The position numbers and the translations under genes were made by a program. 64,000 bases of DNA from positions 54,156 through 118,155 of the forward strand of contig NZ_AFHG01000049.1 in assembly GCF_000214035.2 (NCBI RefSeq), read 5' to 3'. Shown piece after piece: positions 40,418 through 49,387 of the stretch. Below the pieces are notes generated by a model. That model was not told the DNA's origin. It did not search any database and saw only the letters and a list, made by a program, of their open reading frames with translations. Source of the stretch: Methyloversatilis universalis FAM5. GTDB taxonomy: Bacteria > Pseudomonadota > Gammaproteobacteria > Burkholderiales > Rhodocyclaceae. How positions within the stretch are numbered: the first letter of the stretch is position 1; each line of letters opens with the position of its first letter.

Positions 40418-40999
40418 ATGCATCGCGACCGCTACCGCTGCTTCGCCGAACTGGCCGCCCATCACGTCGAGGGGCGCGACTTCCGCATCACCGTGCTGCG
40501 TCGCGGCAGCGGCGTGGCGATCGTCGCGCCGCACGCGGGACGCATAGAACGGGGCACATCCGAGGTCGCGCGCGCGATTGCCGGTGACGACTTTGATCTC
40601 TACCTGTTCGAGGGCTGTCTGCCAGCCCTGAATTTTGAAACCCTGCATCTGACCAGCCGCCACTTCGACGAGGCGCGGGCCCTGTCGCTGATCGGCGACA
40701 GCGAGCGGGTGGTCGCGGTGCATGGCGTGGCCGATACCGGCGAGCGCGCGCTGATAGGCGGCCGCGACCGGACGCTGGCCTGCGCCATCGCGGATCAGCT
40801 TCATCTGCGGGGCGTGCGTGCCTGCACCAGCGGTCACCGCTACCCCGGGCTGGATCCGCTCAATCTGTGCAATCGCGGCCGCAGCGGCGCCGGTGTGCAG
40901 CTGGAACTGAGCGACCGCCTGCGCGGCGGCCGCACCGAGCCGGACGTCATCGCCGGCGTTCGTGCGGCGCTGCATGGACTCGACATGACGCGGCGCTAG
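40418..40999 (+). CDS. Poly-gamma-glutamate hydrolase family protein
   Basis: 193 residues. VAIVAPHAGRIERGTSEVA carries the HxGxxE-type zinc site of the PghP/DUF867 family, with further ligands in ALNFETLHLTSRHFDE and VVAVHGVAD, and GVQLELSDRLR near the end. Phage and Bacillus members cut poly-gamma-glutamate capsules. No signal peptide is seen. In a bacterium not known to make such a capsule, the substrate may be another gamma-glutamyl compound. Inferred member by motif pattern. Confidence 0.7.
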   Translation: MHRDRYRCFAELAAHHVEGRDFRITVLRRGSGVAIVAPHAGRIERGTSEVARAIAGDDFDLYLFEGCLPALNFETLHLTSRHFDEARALSLIGDSERVVAVHGVADTGERALIGGRDRTLACAIADQLHLRGVRACTSGHRYPGLDPLNLCNRGRSGAGVQLELSDRLRGGRTEPDVIAGVRAALHGLDMTRR

Positions 41000-41031
41000 A
41001 ATGGTGTCCTGCTTCCTGATCGCGGTCTGTC

Positions 41032-41868
41032 ATGCGTACCCCTTATGTGCTCGCCGGCCTGCTGGTTGCCGTCGTCGCGCTCGCACTTGGCTGGGTCATT
41101 CTCGCCGGCTCGCCACGTGACGCCGGCGCCGGCACCCTGCGCGCGCTGTACGCGATCGAACCGCCGTTCGCTTTCGTAGACAGCCACGGCCGGGTCACCG
41201 GCGAAGCGCCGGAGGTGCTGCGCATCGTCGCGCGCCGCGCCGGCTTCCGCGATGTCGAGTTCGTTCACGCCGAGTTCGGCCAGCTGCTGCACGACCTGAT
41301 GAACGGACGGGCCGAAGTGGTGGCCAGTGGCCTGTTCGTGACGCCCGAGCGGGCGCGCAGCGTCCGCTTCACACGGCCGACCGCGCGGGTCGGTACCGGG
41401 CTGGTCGTGGCGACCGGCAATCCGCTCGACCTGCACGGTCTGGACGACGTGGCCGCCCATCCGGAGGCCGTGCTGGCGGTGGTGGATGGCGCGGTCGAAA
41501 TGCAGCAGGCCCGTCGCGCCGGCGTACCGCCGGCCCGCCTGCAGCGTCATGGCGATGCCAATGGCGCCGTCGTGGCCGTGATCGAAGGGCGGGCCGATGC
41601 GCTGGCGCTGTCCGACGTGTCCATCGGCTATATGCTGGCCAGCTCCGGCTATACCGGCATCGAAGCGGTCGCCGCCGTCCGCCCGCCGCAGCGGGACGGG
41701 CGCGATGATCCGGGCTGGCCGGCTTTTGCACTGCGCACCGACGACGAGGCGCTGGCCCGCCGGCTGGACGAAGCACTGGCCGGTTTTCTCGGCAGCGCGG
41801 AACACCGTGCGCTGGTGGCCCGTTTCGGTTTCGCGCCGCACAACCTGGCGGCGGAGGTGCGGCCGTGA
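41032..41868 (+). CDS. Periplasmic solute-binding protein (SBP_bac_3 type), sensor partner
   Basis: 278 residues. An N-terminal hydrophobic segment (about 4-26) serves as signal or anchor. The two-lobe type 3 binding fold follows: LRALYAIEPPFAFVDSHGRVTGEAPEVLR in pieces, FGQLLHDLMNGRAEVVASGLFVTPERA, VIEGRADALALSDVS. Its stop overlaps the GTG of the downstream GGDEF-EAL gene by 4 bp. The coupling suggests it presents a ligand (amino acid or similar) to that membrane protein. A TAGAAT -10-like hexamer lies near 40998. The ligand is unknown. Confidence 0.85.
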   Translation: MRTPYVLAGLLVAVVALALGWVILAGSPRDAGAGTLRALYAIEPPFAFVDSHGRVTGEAPEVLRIVARRAGFRDVEFVHAEFGQLLHDLMNGRAEVVASGLFVTPERARSVRFTRPTARVGTGLVVATGNPLDLHGLDDVAAHPEAVLAVVDGAVEMQQARRAGVPPARLQRHGDANGAVVAVIEGRADALALSDVSIGYMLASSGYTGIEAVAAVRPPQRDGRDDPGWPAFALRTDDEALARRLDEALAGFLGSAEHRALVARFGFAPHNLAAEVRP

Positions 41869-44800
41869 ATGGCCCGCGTGCCATGGCCAGCGGCGCGCCG
41901 GTGTTCGGCCTGGCGCTGCTGCTCTGCCTGTGCATGGGGCTGATGACCTATGCCCATGTGCGCTGGGACCAGGGCCTGGCCGCCGCCATCACCGCCCGCG
42001 ACAACCTCGCGCAGTCACGGCGCTACGCAGTGCTGGCGCAGCTCGATACCGAGCGCCTGCTCGCCGGACAGACCTCCATTCCGCGTACCCGGGTGCTCGC
42101 CCATCTCGACCGCGCCCTCACCGTTGCGCGCGATCTGCGCAAGGGCAGCGGCGCCATTGCCGGTTTTTCCGCCCAGACTCCGATTCCGGGCGATCTGGCG
42201 GCCGCGGTCGACGCCTACGTCGCCGCGCTGGCCGACGCACGCGCGCTGATGGAGCGCCAGCTCGATGGTTTCGAAGCCGGGGGCAGCGCGCTGCTGGTGG
42301 CCCAGCGCGCCATCGATGCCCGCGTGGTGGCGGTGGAAGAGACGCTGCTGCGCCATCTCGCCAGCCAGCGCGCGACGCTGAAGCGCCACGACGCGATCAC
42401 GCTGGGGCTGGTGGCGGTGCTCGGGCTGGTGGTGCTGTGCTTCCTGTACGTCGCGCACCGGCGGCGTGACCTGGCGGTCGGCGCGCTGCTGGCCAGCGAA
42501 TCCAGGCTGCGCGCCTTCGCCGACAGCCTTCCGGAAATCGCCTTCCTGATGGACCGCAACGGCCGCTATCTCGAATCCTTCGGCAGCGCGAGCGCGCTGC
42601 TGGCCGCGCCGCCGGACACCCTGGTCGGCCGCACGCTGGACGAGGTGTTCCCGGCGGAAACCAGCAGCCGTTTCCTCGCGGTCATCCGGCAGGCGCTGGC
42701 GCGTCAGCGCACCCAGTCCTACGAGTACGCGCTGCACCTCGACGGCCGTGAGTTCTTTTTCGACGCCCGGGTGTCGCCGGTACCCGGCAGCGACCGGGTG
42801 GTGTGGGCGAGCTGGGACGTGACCGCGCGCCGGCGGGCGGAGGCCCACGCACGCGCGCTGACCCGGCTGTACAACTTCCTGAGCCAGGTGAACCAGACCA
42901 TCGTGTGGGCGGCCAGCGAGGATGATCTGTTCGAGCGCATCTGCCGGGTGGCGATCGAGTTCGGCGGCTACCGGATGGCCTGGCTGATGCGGCTGAATGA
43001 CCGCGATCAGCCGGTGCTGCAGGCCAGCGCCGGCGGCGCGGTGGCCGATCGGGCGCTGCTGTCCGGGCAGGCCTCGGTCGGGCGCACCAGCCTGACTGCC
43101 CGCGTGCTGCGCGACGGCCGGCTGCTGCGGCTGGGCGGGCTGGCCGGCGACGACGCCTGGATTCCGGCGGCGCGGGCGGCCGGGCTGGACGGATACGTCG
43201 GCCTGCCGCTGCAGCTGGACGGCAATACCGTGGCGGTGCTCTGTCTGCTGGCGCCCGAGGTCGATCCGGATGACGAAGACGAAGCCCGGCTGCTCGAAGA
43301 GGTCATCATGGACCTGTCGTTCGCGCTGCGCAGGCTGCGCGACGAACGCGAGCGGGCCAGTGCCGAACAGTCGGCGCGCCTGCTGGCGGCCGCGCTGCGC
43401 AGCACCCGCGACGGCGTGCTGCTGATCGATCTGGCCGGCGTGGTGGTGTCGGCCAACGAAGCGTTCTGCGAACAGACCGGGCTGGATGAATCCGCCCTGG
43501 TCGGCCGGGCGCTGACCGAACAGGCGGTATTCGAGGGGGCGGCGGCGCTGTTTGCCGACATCGACCGCGCGCTGCGCGACGGCGACGCCTGGCAGGGCGA
43601 GGTGTCAGCCCGGCGCGCCGGCGGCGAGCCGTGGTCCGGCTGGCTGTCCTGCGCCAGCGTGCGCGATGACGACGGCCAGCCCACGCACCGGGTGCTGGTG
43701 CTCACCGACATCAGCCAGGCGCGGCGCGCCGAGGCCGAGCTGCAGCATCTGTCGCAGTACGATCCGCTGACCGACCTGCCCAACCGGGTACTGATCCGCG
43801 CCCGTCTGGTGCACGCGATCGAACTGGCGCAGCGCCGCGGTACCCGGGTGGCGGTGCTGTTCCTCGATCTCGACAATTTCAAGACCATCAACGACGGTCT
43901 GGGCCACGCCGCCGGCGACGAAGTGCTGGCCGCCGTGGCGCATAGGCTGCGTGCCCGGCTGCGCCGGCAGGACACGCTGGGCCGCCAGGGCAGCGACGAA
44001 TTCGTGCTGGTGCTGGAAGGGGTGGAGGCGCCGGCCGAGGCGGCGGTGGTCGCCCAGGGCGTGTTCGACAGTCTGGCCTCGCCGGTGCGGCTGGCGTCCG
44101 GGCAGGACATCTATCTGCAGGCCAGCATGGGCATCAGCCTGTATCCGGACAACGGTCACGACGCGGACGACCTGATCCGCGATGCCGACGCCGCGATGTA
44201 CCAGGCCAAGCTGGGCGGGCGCAACGCACTGCGCTTCTATTCCGACGAGTACACGCACGCCGCGAACCAGCGGCTGTCGCTGGAAACCGGCCTGCGCCGT
44301 GCGCTGGAAAGCGAACTGTTCGAACTGCGCTACCAGCCGCTGATCGATCTCGCCAGCGACCGGCTGATCGGGGCCGAAGTGCTGGTGCGGCTGTCACCGG
44401 CGGCCGCACTGAACAGTTCGCCGGCCGAATTCATTCCCATCATGGAAGCCAACGGTCTCATCGTGCCGCTGGGCGATTTCGTGCGCAGCCAGGCGCTGCG
44501 CCAGGGGCGCGCCTGGCTGGATGCCGGCCTGCCGCCACTCACGCTGGCGATCAATCTGTCGGTCACCGAAATCCGTCGCGGCGGGCTGGAACAGCGCATC
44601 GCGCAGCAGCTGGCCGAAAGTGGCTATCCGGTGTCGCTGCTGGAGCTGGAAATCACCGAATCCGGTGCCATGGAGCAGGGCGAGCGCGCCCAGCAGTTTC
44701 TGGAAGTGATCGGCAGTCTGGGCCTGCGGCTGGCGATCGACGATTTCGGCACCGGCTATTCATCGTTGGCCTATCTGAAACGTCTGCCGGTGCACAAGCT

Positions 44801-45047
44801 CAAGATAGACCGCAGCTTCGTGTGCGACCTGCCGGATGACGCCAGTGCGGTCGAACTGGTGGACACCATCATCACGCTGGGTCATCAGCTCGGCCTGTCG
44901 GTGCTGGCCGAAGGGGTGGAGAACGTCGGCCAGCGCGACCTGCTGCGCGCGCGTGGCTGCGATGCCTGCCAGGGCTATCTGTATGCGCCGGCCCTGAGCG
45001 CCGAGGAGTTCGAGCGCCGCTTCCTGCGCTCGGCCACCGCCGGCTGA
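41865..45047 (+). CDS. Membrane PAS-GAF-PAS-GGDEF-EAL protein
   Basis: 1060 residues with a GTG start overlapping the upstream stop. TM1 (about 12-32) and TM2 (about 178-198) flank a helical periplasmic domain. Then PAS (about 208-325), GAF (about 335-490), PAS (about 505-620), GGDEF (about 625-790) and EAL (about 800-1055). The cyclase signature is GSDEF (near 709) rather than GGDEF, and the phosphodiesterase signature is EVL (near 836); DDFGTGYSS and AEGVE are intact. It may therefore mainly hydrolyse c-di-GMP. The periplasmic loop probably contacts the binding protein encoded upstream. Confidence 0.93.
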   Translation: MNGPRAMASGAPVFGLALLLCLCMGLMTYAHVRWDQGLAAAITARDNLAQSRRYAVLAQLDTERLLAGQTSIPRTRVLAHLDRALTVARDLRKGSGAIAGFSAQTPIPGDLAAAVDAYVAALADARALMERQLDGFEAGGSALLVAQRAIDARVVAVEETLLRHLASQRATLKRHDAITLGLVAVLGLVVLCFLYVAHRRRDLAVGALLASESRLRAFADSLPEIAFLMDRNGRYLESFGSASALLAAPPDTLVGRTLDEVFPAETSSRFLAVIRQALARQRTQSYEYALHLDGREFFFDARVSPVPGSDRVVWASWDVTARRRAEAHARALTRLYNFLSQVNQTIVWAASEDDLFERICRVAIEFGGYRMAWLMRLNDRDQPVLQASAGGAVADRALLSGQASVGRTSLTARVLRDGRLLRLGGLAGDDAWIPAARAAGLDGYVGLPLQLDGNTVAVLCLLAPEVDPDDEDEARLLEEVIMDLSFALRRLRDERERASAEQSARLLAAALRSTRDGVLLIDLAGVVVSANEAFCEQTGLDESALVGRALTEQAVFEGAAALFADIDRALRDGDAWQGEVSARRAGGEPWSGWLSCASVRDDDGQPTHRVLVLTDISQARRAEAELQHLSQYDPLTDLPNRVLIRARLVHAIELAQRRGTRVAVLFLDLDNFKTINDGLGHAAGDEVLAAVAHRLRARLRRQDTLGRQGSDEFVLVLEGVEAPAEAAVVAQGVFDSLASPVRLASGQDIYLQASMGISLYPDNGHDADDLIRDADAAMYQAKLGGRNALRFYSDEYTHAANQRLSLETGLRRALESELFELRYQPLIDLASDRLIGAEVLVRLSPAAALNSSPAEFIPIMEANGLIVPLGDFVRSQALRQGRAWLDAGLPPLTLAINLSVTEIRRGGLEQRIAQQLAESGYPVSLLELEITESGAMEQGERAQQFLEVIGSLGLRLAIDDFGTGYSSLAYLKRLPVHKLKIDRSFVCDLPDDASAVELVDTIITLGHQLGLSVLAEGVENVGQRDLLRARGCDACQGYLYAPALSAEEFERRFLRSATAG

Positions 45048-45053
45048 GCGGCG

Positions 45054-45572
45054 TCAGCTGCCGTTGCGGAAGGGCGCGGCCAGGTCGCCGGCGCAGTTCA
45101 GGTACTGCCCGGTCACGTCACGCGAAGCCGGGCCGCTGAACGGAATCTCGACGTCGCCGCCGACCTCGCCCAGCACCAGCCGGCCTCCGAAGAACATGAA
45201 GTTGCGCATCAGCGTGGCCCAGTCCACCTTGCGATCCGAATCGAAACCGGGCAGCACCAGCAGACCGTCGCGCGACACCAGCAGCACCGCCGGCCTGAAC
45301 TGTTCCACCTCCAGCCGCGCCAGCAGCGGCAGCGCCGGATTGCCCTCCGGCGGCTGCACCTCGATGCGCGCGGTGACCTCGTCGCCCTCCCGCTGGCGCA
45401 CGATGCGGATGTCCCAGCCACTCACTGTCACCGCGCTGCCGCAGCCGCGCGGCCAGCCGGCGTCCAGTTCGACCAGTGCGCGGTAGCGGCCGGCCGCAGG
45501 GTCGGCCGCGCGCGCCGCCGCCGGAGCGGCGATCAGCGACAGCAGCAACAGGCAGCACAGTCCTTGTTTCAT
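45054..45572 (-). CDS. Hypothetical secreted protein
   Basis: 172 residues from the ATG at 45572, chosen because it starts a clean signal peptide (MKQGLCCLLLLSLIAAPAAA). The rest looks like a small beta-rich periplasmic domain with strands RYRALVELDAGWPRGCGSAV, ARIEVQPPEGNPALPLLARL and VGGDVEIPFSG. Two mature Cys (RGCG and LNCAG) could form a disulfide. I do not recognise the family. It is convergent with the GGDEF-EAL gene, 6 bp apart. Another start at 45599 would add nine residues. Confidence 0.65.
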   Translation of the reverse strand: MKQGLCCLLLLSLIAAPAAARAADPAAGRYRALVELDAGWPRGCGSAVTVSGWDIRIVRQREGDEVTARIEVQPPEGNPALPLLARLEVEQFRPAVLLVSRDGLLVLPGFDSDRKVDWATLMRNFMFFGGRLVLGEVGGDVEIPFSGPASRDVTGQYLNCAGDLAAPFRNGS

Positions 45573-45645
45573 GGCGGCTCTGACCGTGTGCCGGGACACG
45601 AGTTCGGGCGTGTCGCGTCGCGCCGCCGCCCGTGGCGGAGACCGT

Positions 45646-46413
45646 TCAGGCGCGGTGCAGCAGCGCGTGCAGCGCGACGAATTCCTGCGCCAGCTTGTGG
45701 CCGGGCGCGAAGTGGATCAGCGGCAGCGCCGCTTCGTGCGATTCCTTCACCTTGACCGAGGGCGACAGCGTGGCGTCGAGCACCGGCAGGCCTTCGTCGC
45801 GCAGTTCCTGCACCACGCGGGCCGGCAGGCTGGAGCGCGCCTGGTACTGGTTCACCACGATGCCTTCGAGTTTCAGCGCCGCGTTGTGGTCGGCGCGGAT
45901 TTCCTCGATGTTGTCGATCAGCTGGTACAGCGCCTTGCGCGAGAACTCGTCGCAGTCGAACGGGATGAGCACCGATTCGGCCGCGATCAGCGCGCAGCGC
46001 GAGTAGAAGTTCAGGGCCGGCGGCGTGTCGATGTAGATGCGGTCGAAGCTGTCCAGTGCTTCCAGCGCCTCGCGCAGCTTGTAGATCTTGTAGCGCGACT
46101 CCAGCTTGCTTTCCAGCTCGGCCAGCTGAGGGCTGGCCGTCATGACCGACAGCCGCGGGTGGGCGGTGGCGGTGATGAATTCCGAGGTGTCCTTCGGCGA
46201 CAGCTTCAGGTTGAGCAGCTGGTCGAAGAAGTCGGCGGCCCCCAGTTCGACGTGCTCTGCCGCGTCGCCCAGCAGGTAGTGACTGGAGTTGCCCTGGGTG
46301 TCGAGGTCGATCACCAGCGTGCGAAGTCCTTCGGCCGCGCTGATCGCGGCCAGGTTGCAGGTGATGGTGGACTTGCCGACGCCACCTTTCTGGTTGAATA
46401 CGACGCGACGCAT
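45646..46413 (-). CDS. Orphan ParA-family ATPase
   Basis: 255 residues preceded by AGGAG. The deviant Walker A is NQKGGVGKSTI with the signature Lys, then TLVIDLDTQGNSSHYLLG (A'), and IYIDTPPALNF (Walker B). No parB gene or parS-like repeats are adjacent. Such orphan ParA proteins position other cargo (chemoreceptors, flagella, pili, cellulose machinery) or act as regulators. It is divergent from the quinone oxidoreductase. Confidence 0.88.
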   Translation of the reverse strand: MRRVVFNQKGGVGKSTITCNLAAISAAEGLRTLVIDLDTQGNSSHYLLGDAAEHVELGAADFFDQLLNLKLSPKDTSEFITATAHPRLSVMTASPQLAELESKLESRYKIYKLREALEALDSFDRIYIDTPPALNFYSRCALIAAESVLIPFDCDEFSRKALYQLIDNIEEIRADHNAALKLEGIVVNQYQARSSLPARVVQELRDEGLPVLDATLSPSVKVKESHEAALPLIHFAPGHKLAQEFVALHALLHRA

Positions 46414-46620
46414 GACGAGCTCCTCGACCGAAAGACGCATTCTGCCAAATCCTTGGGTGCAGTGCACAATAAGCGGTGCGGCGCCCGGGCAACGGAGTGC
46501 GCCCGGTGCTGCGCAGGCTGTGGCCGAGGAGGGCGCGCGCGGCCCGGAATGCGGCCGTCCTGCGCCATGACCGGTAGAATCCAGCGCCGATTCCCTTGAA
46601 GGTCCATCTGGAAGGCAAAC

Positions 46621-47604
46621 ATGAGCGAATACGCTGTCCGCTTCCACCGCACCGGTGGCCCCGAAGTGCTGCAGTACGAGGCTGTGGACCTGCCGCCGCC
46701 GGCGGCCGGTGAGGTGCGGGTGCGCCACCACGCGGTGGGCGTCAATTTCATCGACATCTACCACCGCAGCGGCCTCTACCCGCTGCCGCTGCCGAGCGGA
46801 CTGGGCCAGGAGGCGGCCGGCGTGGTCGAAGCGCTGGGGCCGGACGTGACCGGGCTCGCGGTCGGTGACCGTGTCGCCTGCGCCAGCGGTCCGCTCGGCG
46901 CCTACGCCACCGCACGCAACATGCCGGCGGACAAGCTGGTGAAGCTGCCGGACGGCATCGATTTCGAAACCGCCGCCGCGCTGATGCTGAAGGGTCTGAC
47001 CGCGCATTACCTGCTGCGCCGCACCTGCCGGGTCGAGGTGGGCGATGCGGTACTCATTCATGCCGCTGCCGGCGGGGTCGGCCTGATCGCCTGCCAGTGG
47101 GCGCGCGCGCTCGGTGCCACCGTGATCGGCACCGTGAGCACGCCGGACAAGGCGGAACTGGCCCGCGCCAACGGCTGCGAACACGTGCTGACCGGCGTGG
47201 CAGCGGCCGACCTGCCGGCGCAGGTGCGCGCGCTGACCGGCGGGCGCGGCGTGCGCGTGGTGTATGACGGCATCGGCCGCGACACCTTCATGGCCTCGAT
47301 CGACAGTCTGGCGCCGCTGGGCATGATGGTGAGCTATGGCAACGCCTCCGGCCCGGCGCCGGCGATCGAGCCCGGACTGCTGGCGCAGAAGGGTTCGCTC
47401 TTCCTGACCCGTCCCACGCTGTTCCACTACATCGCCGCCCGCGCCGATCTGGTGGCCGCGGCCGACGAACTGTTTGCCCGCGTGCTCGATGGCACGATAC
47501 GGATCAACGTTCGGCAGCGTCATGCGTTGCAGCACAGTGCCCGTGCACACGAAGAGCTGGCGGCCCGCCGCACCACCGGCTCGACCATCCTGCTGCCGCA
47601 GTGA
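46621..47604 (+). CDS. NADPH:quinone oxidoreductase (zeta-crystallin-like MDR)
   Basis: 327 residues. MDR fold without structural zinc: GGPEVLQYE, VGVNFIDIYHRSGLYPLPLP, the NADPH-binding loop IHAAAGGVGLIACQWA, TGGRGVRVVYDGIG and the C-terminal HEELAARRTTGSTILLP. It transfers hydride from NADPH to quinones, close to E. coli QorA in length. A -10-like TAGAAT lies at 46575-46580. Confidence 0.92.
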   Translation: MSEYAVRFHRTGGPEVLQYEAVDLPPPAAGEVRVRHHAVGVNFIDIYHRSGLYPLPLPSGLGQEAAGVVEALGPDVTGLAVGDRVACASGPLGAYATARNMPADKLVKLPDGIDFETAAALMLKGLTAHYLLRRTCRVEVGDAVLIHAAAGGVGLIACQWARALGATVIGTVSTPDKAELARANGCEHVLTGVAAADLPAQVRALTGGRGVRVVYDGIGRDTFMASIDSLAPLGMMVSYGNASGPAPAIEPGLLAQKGSLFLTRPTLFHYIAARADLVAAADELFARVLDGTIRINVRQRHALQHSARAHEELAARRTTGSTILLPQ

Positions 47605-47675
47605 ATGCCGACCGCAGCGCGGGGGCGCGTCTGCCGCAGCCCCTTTCCCTGCGGCGCGTTTTCGGAGCCATTCTG

Positions 47676-48014
47676 ATGAAGTTTCTGTTGTCGCTGCTCG
47701 CCTGCTGCTGCATGCTGTCTCCCGCCCTCGCGCAGACGCCGGCTCAGGCGGGTTTCCTGAAGGCGGAAACCCGTCGCATCGACGAGCAGTTCGTCCGTCG
47801 CGTTGTCGAGATCACCCAGTTGCCTGCGTCTCAGGTACGCGAGGCGATGCCGGCCGCCGGCCGCATCACCGAAACGTCTGCCCGGGTGGCTGCGGCGATC
47901 GAAAAGCAGCTGGGCGAAGCGCTGACCGACGAGCAGAAACAGGCGATCGCGCAGGCCGACGAAGAACGTCGCGCCGCGCTGGCCGCGGCGCGCGTCGCTG
48001 CGAAGAACAAATAA
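47676..48014 (+). CDS. Small secreted helical protein, hypothetical
   Basis: 112 residues from the ATG at 47676, chosen because GGAG lies about 8 bases upstream and it gives a clear signal (MKFLLSLLACCCMLSPALAQ). The mature part is about 90 residues, wholly helical and charged (FLKAETRRIDEQFVRRVVEI, KQLGEALTDEQKQAIAQADE). I do not recognise it; it resembles small periplasmic chaperone-like or LTXXQ-type helical proteins only in composition. It follows the quinone oxidoreductase on the same strand. Confidence 0.6.
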   Translation: MKFLLSLLACCCMLSPALAQTPAQAGFLKAETRRIDEQFVRRVVEITQLPASQVREAMPAAGRITETSARVAAAIEKQLGEALTDEQKQAIAQADEERRAALAAARVAAKNK

Positions 48015-48057
48015 GCACACGAAAGACACGCCGTTCGGCAGGTCGGGAGAAACGCGT

Positions 48058-48717
48058 ATGGGTTCCAAGGTGTGTGCCATCGTCGGCATGGGTTCCGGAG
48101 TCGGCGCTGCAGTGGCGCGCCGCTTTGCGGCCGAAGGCTATTGCGTGGCCATGATTTCGCGCGATGCCGGCAAGCTCGAACGCTATGAGCACGAACTGGC
48201 GGCACGCGGCGTGACTGCCCAGGGCTTCGTGGTCGACGCCGGCAGCGACGAGTCGCTGGTGTCCGCCATCGAGGCCATGCGTCAGGCCATGCCGCCGCCC
48301 GAAGTGCTGGTGTTCAACGCCTCGGTGCCGCGCGAGTCTGCGCCGTCGCTGCTGGACCCGGAAGCGCTGGCGTCTGACCTCCGGGTCGGCGTGCTCGGTG
48401 CGCTGAGCGCGGCGCGCGCGGTACTGCCGGCGATGCGTGCCGACGGCCACGGCAGCATTCTGTACACCGGCGGCGGTCTGGCGGTGGAGCCGGTCGCGGC
48501 CGCCGCCTCGCTGTCGGTGCAGAAGGCGGCGCTGCGCAATCTGGTGTTCAGCCTGCACCAGGAGCTGTCGCCGGCCGGGGTGCATGCCGCCATCGTGACC
48601 ATCGCCGGCGTGCTGCGTGAAGGCAGCCTGCTGGACGCCGCCCGGGTGGCCGATGCCTTCTGGACGCTGCATTCGCAGCCGCCGGGCCAGTTCGCCCGCG
48701 AAATCGTGCTGTCCTGA
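48058..48717 (+). CDS. SDR-family protein lacking the catalytic tyrosine
   Basis: 219 residues. Rossmann start CAIVGMGSGVGAAVARRFAAEGY with an altered glycine motif (GMGSGVG) and VFNASVP in place of NNAG. At the active site the usual Y-x-x-x-K reads L-S-V-Q-K, so the Lys stays but the Tyr is Leu. Classical oxidoreductase chemistry is doubtful; it may bind a nucleotide or act as an atypical enzyme. It is followed 28 bp later by a ParA gene and an FMN reductase gene, perhaps as one operon. Confidence 0.85.
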   Translation: MGSKVCAIVGMGSGVGAAVARRFAAEGYCVAMISRDAGKLERYEHELAARGVTAQGFVVDAGSDESLVSAIEAMRQAMPPPEVLVFNASVPRESAPSLLDPEALASDLRVGVLGALSAARAVLPAMRADGHGSILYTGGGLAVEPVAAAASLSVQKAALRNLVFSLHQELSPAGVHAAIVTIAGVLREGSLLDAARVADAFWTLHSQPPGQFAREIVLS

Positions 48718-48745
48718 GCACCCCGCGATTCGCCAAGAGGAGCCC

Positions 48746-49387
48746 ATGACCGAACGCGCGCTGCACAGCGTACTGATTGCCAATCCCAAGGGGGGCGCCG
48801 GCAAGAGCACGCTGGCCACCAATGTCGCCGGCCACTGGGCGAGCCAGGGCGCGCGCGTCATGCTGGGCGACATCGACCGCCAGCAGTCGGCCCGCCACTG
48901 GCTGGCCCTGCGCTCGCCGCTGCTGTCGCCCATTTCCACCTGGGACATCGAACCCGAACAGCCGGCGCGCCCGCCACGCGGCACCACCCACGTGGTGCTC
49001 GACACGCCGGCCGGCCTGCGCGGCAAGCGGCTGGAAGCCATGCTCAAGATGGTGGACCGGGTGCTCATTCCGGTACAGCCCTCCATCTTCGACATCCTCG
49101 CCACCGGCGATTTCCTGACCGAACTGGCGGAGCACAAGCGGGTGGCGGCGAAGCGGGTCCGGATAGGCATCGTCGGCATGCGGGTGGACACCCGCACCCG
49201 CGCGGCGCAGGAACTGGAACGTTTCTGTGCCGGACTCGATCTGCCGGTACTCACCTATCTGCGCAATTCGCAGCTCTACGTGCAGGCGGCCGCGCACGGC
49301 ATGACGATCTTCGACCTGTCGCGGGCCCGGGCACAGGTCGACCGCGAACAGTGGCAACCCCTCATCGACTGGCTGGATTCCCCATGA
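48746..49387 (+). CDS. ParA-like ATPase (second copy)
   Basis: 213 residues, ATG at 48746 after AGAGGAG. The deviant Walker A is PKGGAGKST, a variant with Ala, keeping the signature Lys. A short A' motif (LGDIDRQQSARHWLALR) and VVLDTPAGL follow. It is smaller than chromosomal ParA and lacks a DNA-binding N-terminus, like VirC1/McdA/PpfA-type positioning ATPases. The stop overlaps the next start (ATGA). Cargo unknown; no partner gene is recognisable nearby. Confidence 0.87.
   Translation: MTERALHSVLIANPKGGAGKSTLATNVAGHWASQGARVMLGDIDRQQSARHWLALRSPLLSPISTWDIEPEQPARPPRGTTHVVLDTPAGLRGKRLEAMLKMVDRVLIPVQPSIFDILATGDFLTELAEHKRVAAKRVRIGIVGMRVDTRTRAAQELERFCAGLDLPVLTYLRNSQLYVQAAAHGMTIFDLSRARAQVDREQWQPLIDWLDSP

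Noticed and set aside
45646-49387. Two ParA genes as a plasmid or chromosome partition locus
   Set aside because: No parB gene and no parS-like repeats; the two genes lie on different strands with unrelated neighbours.
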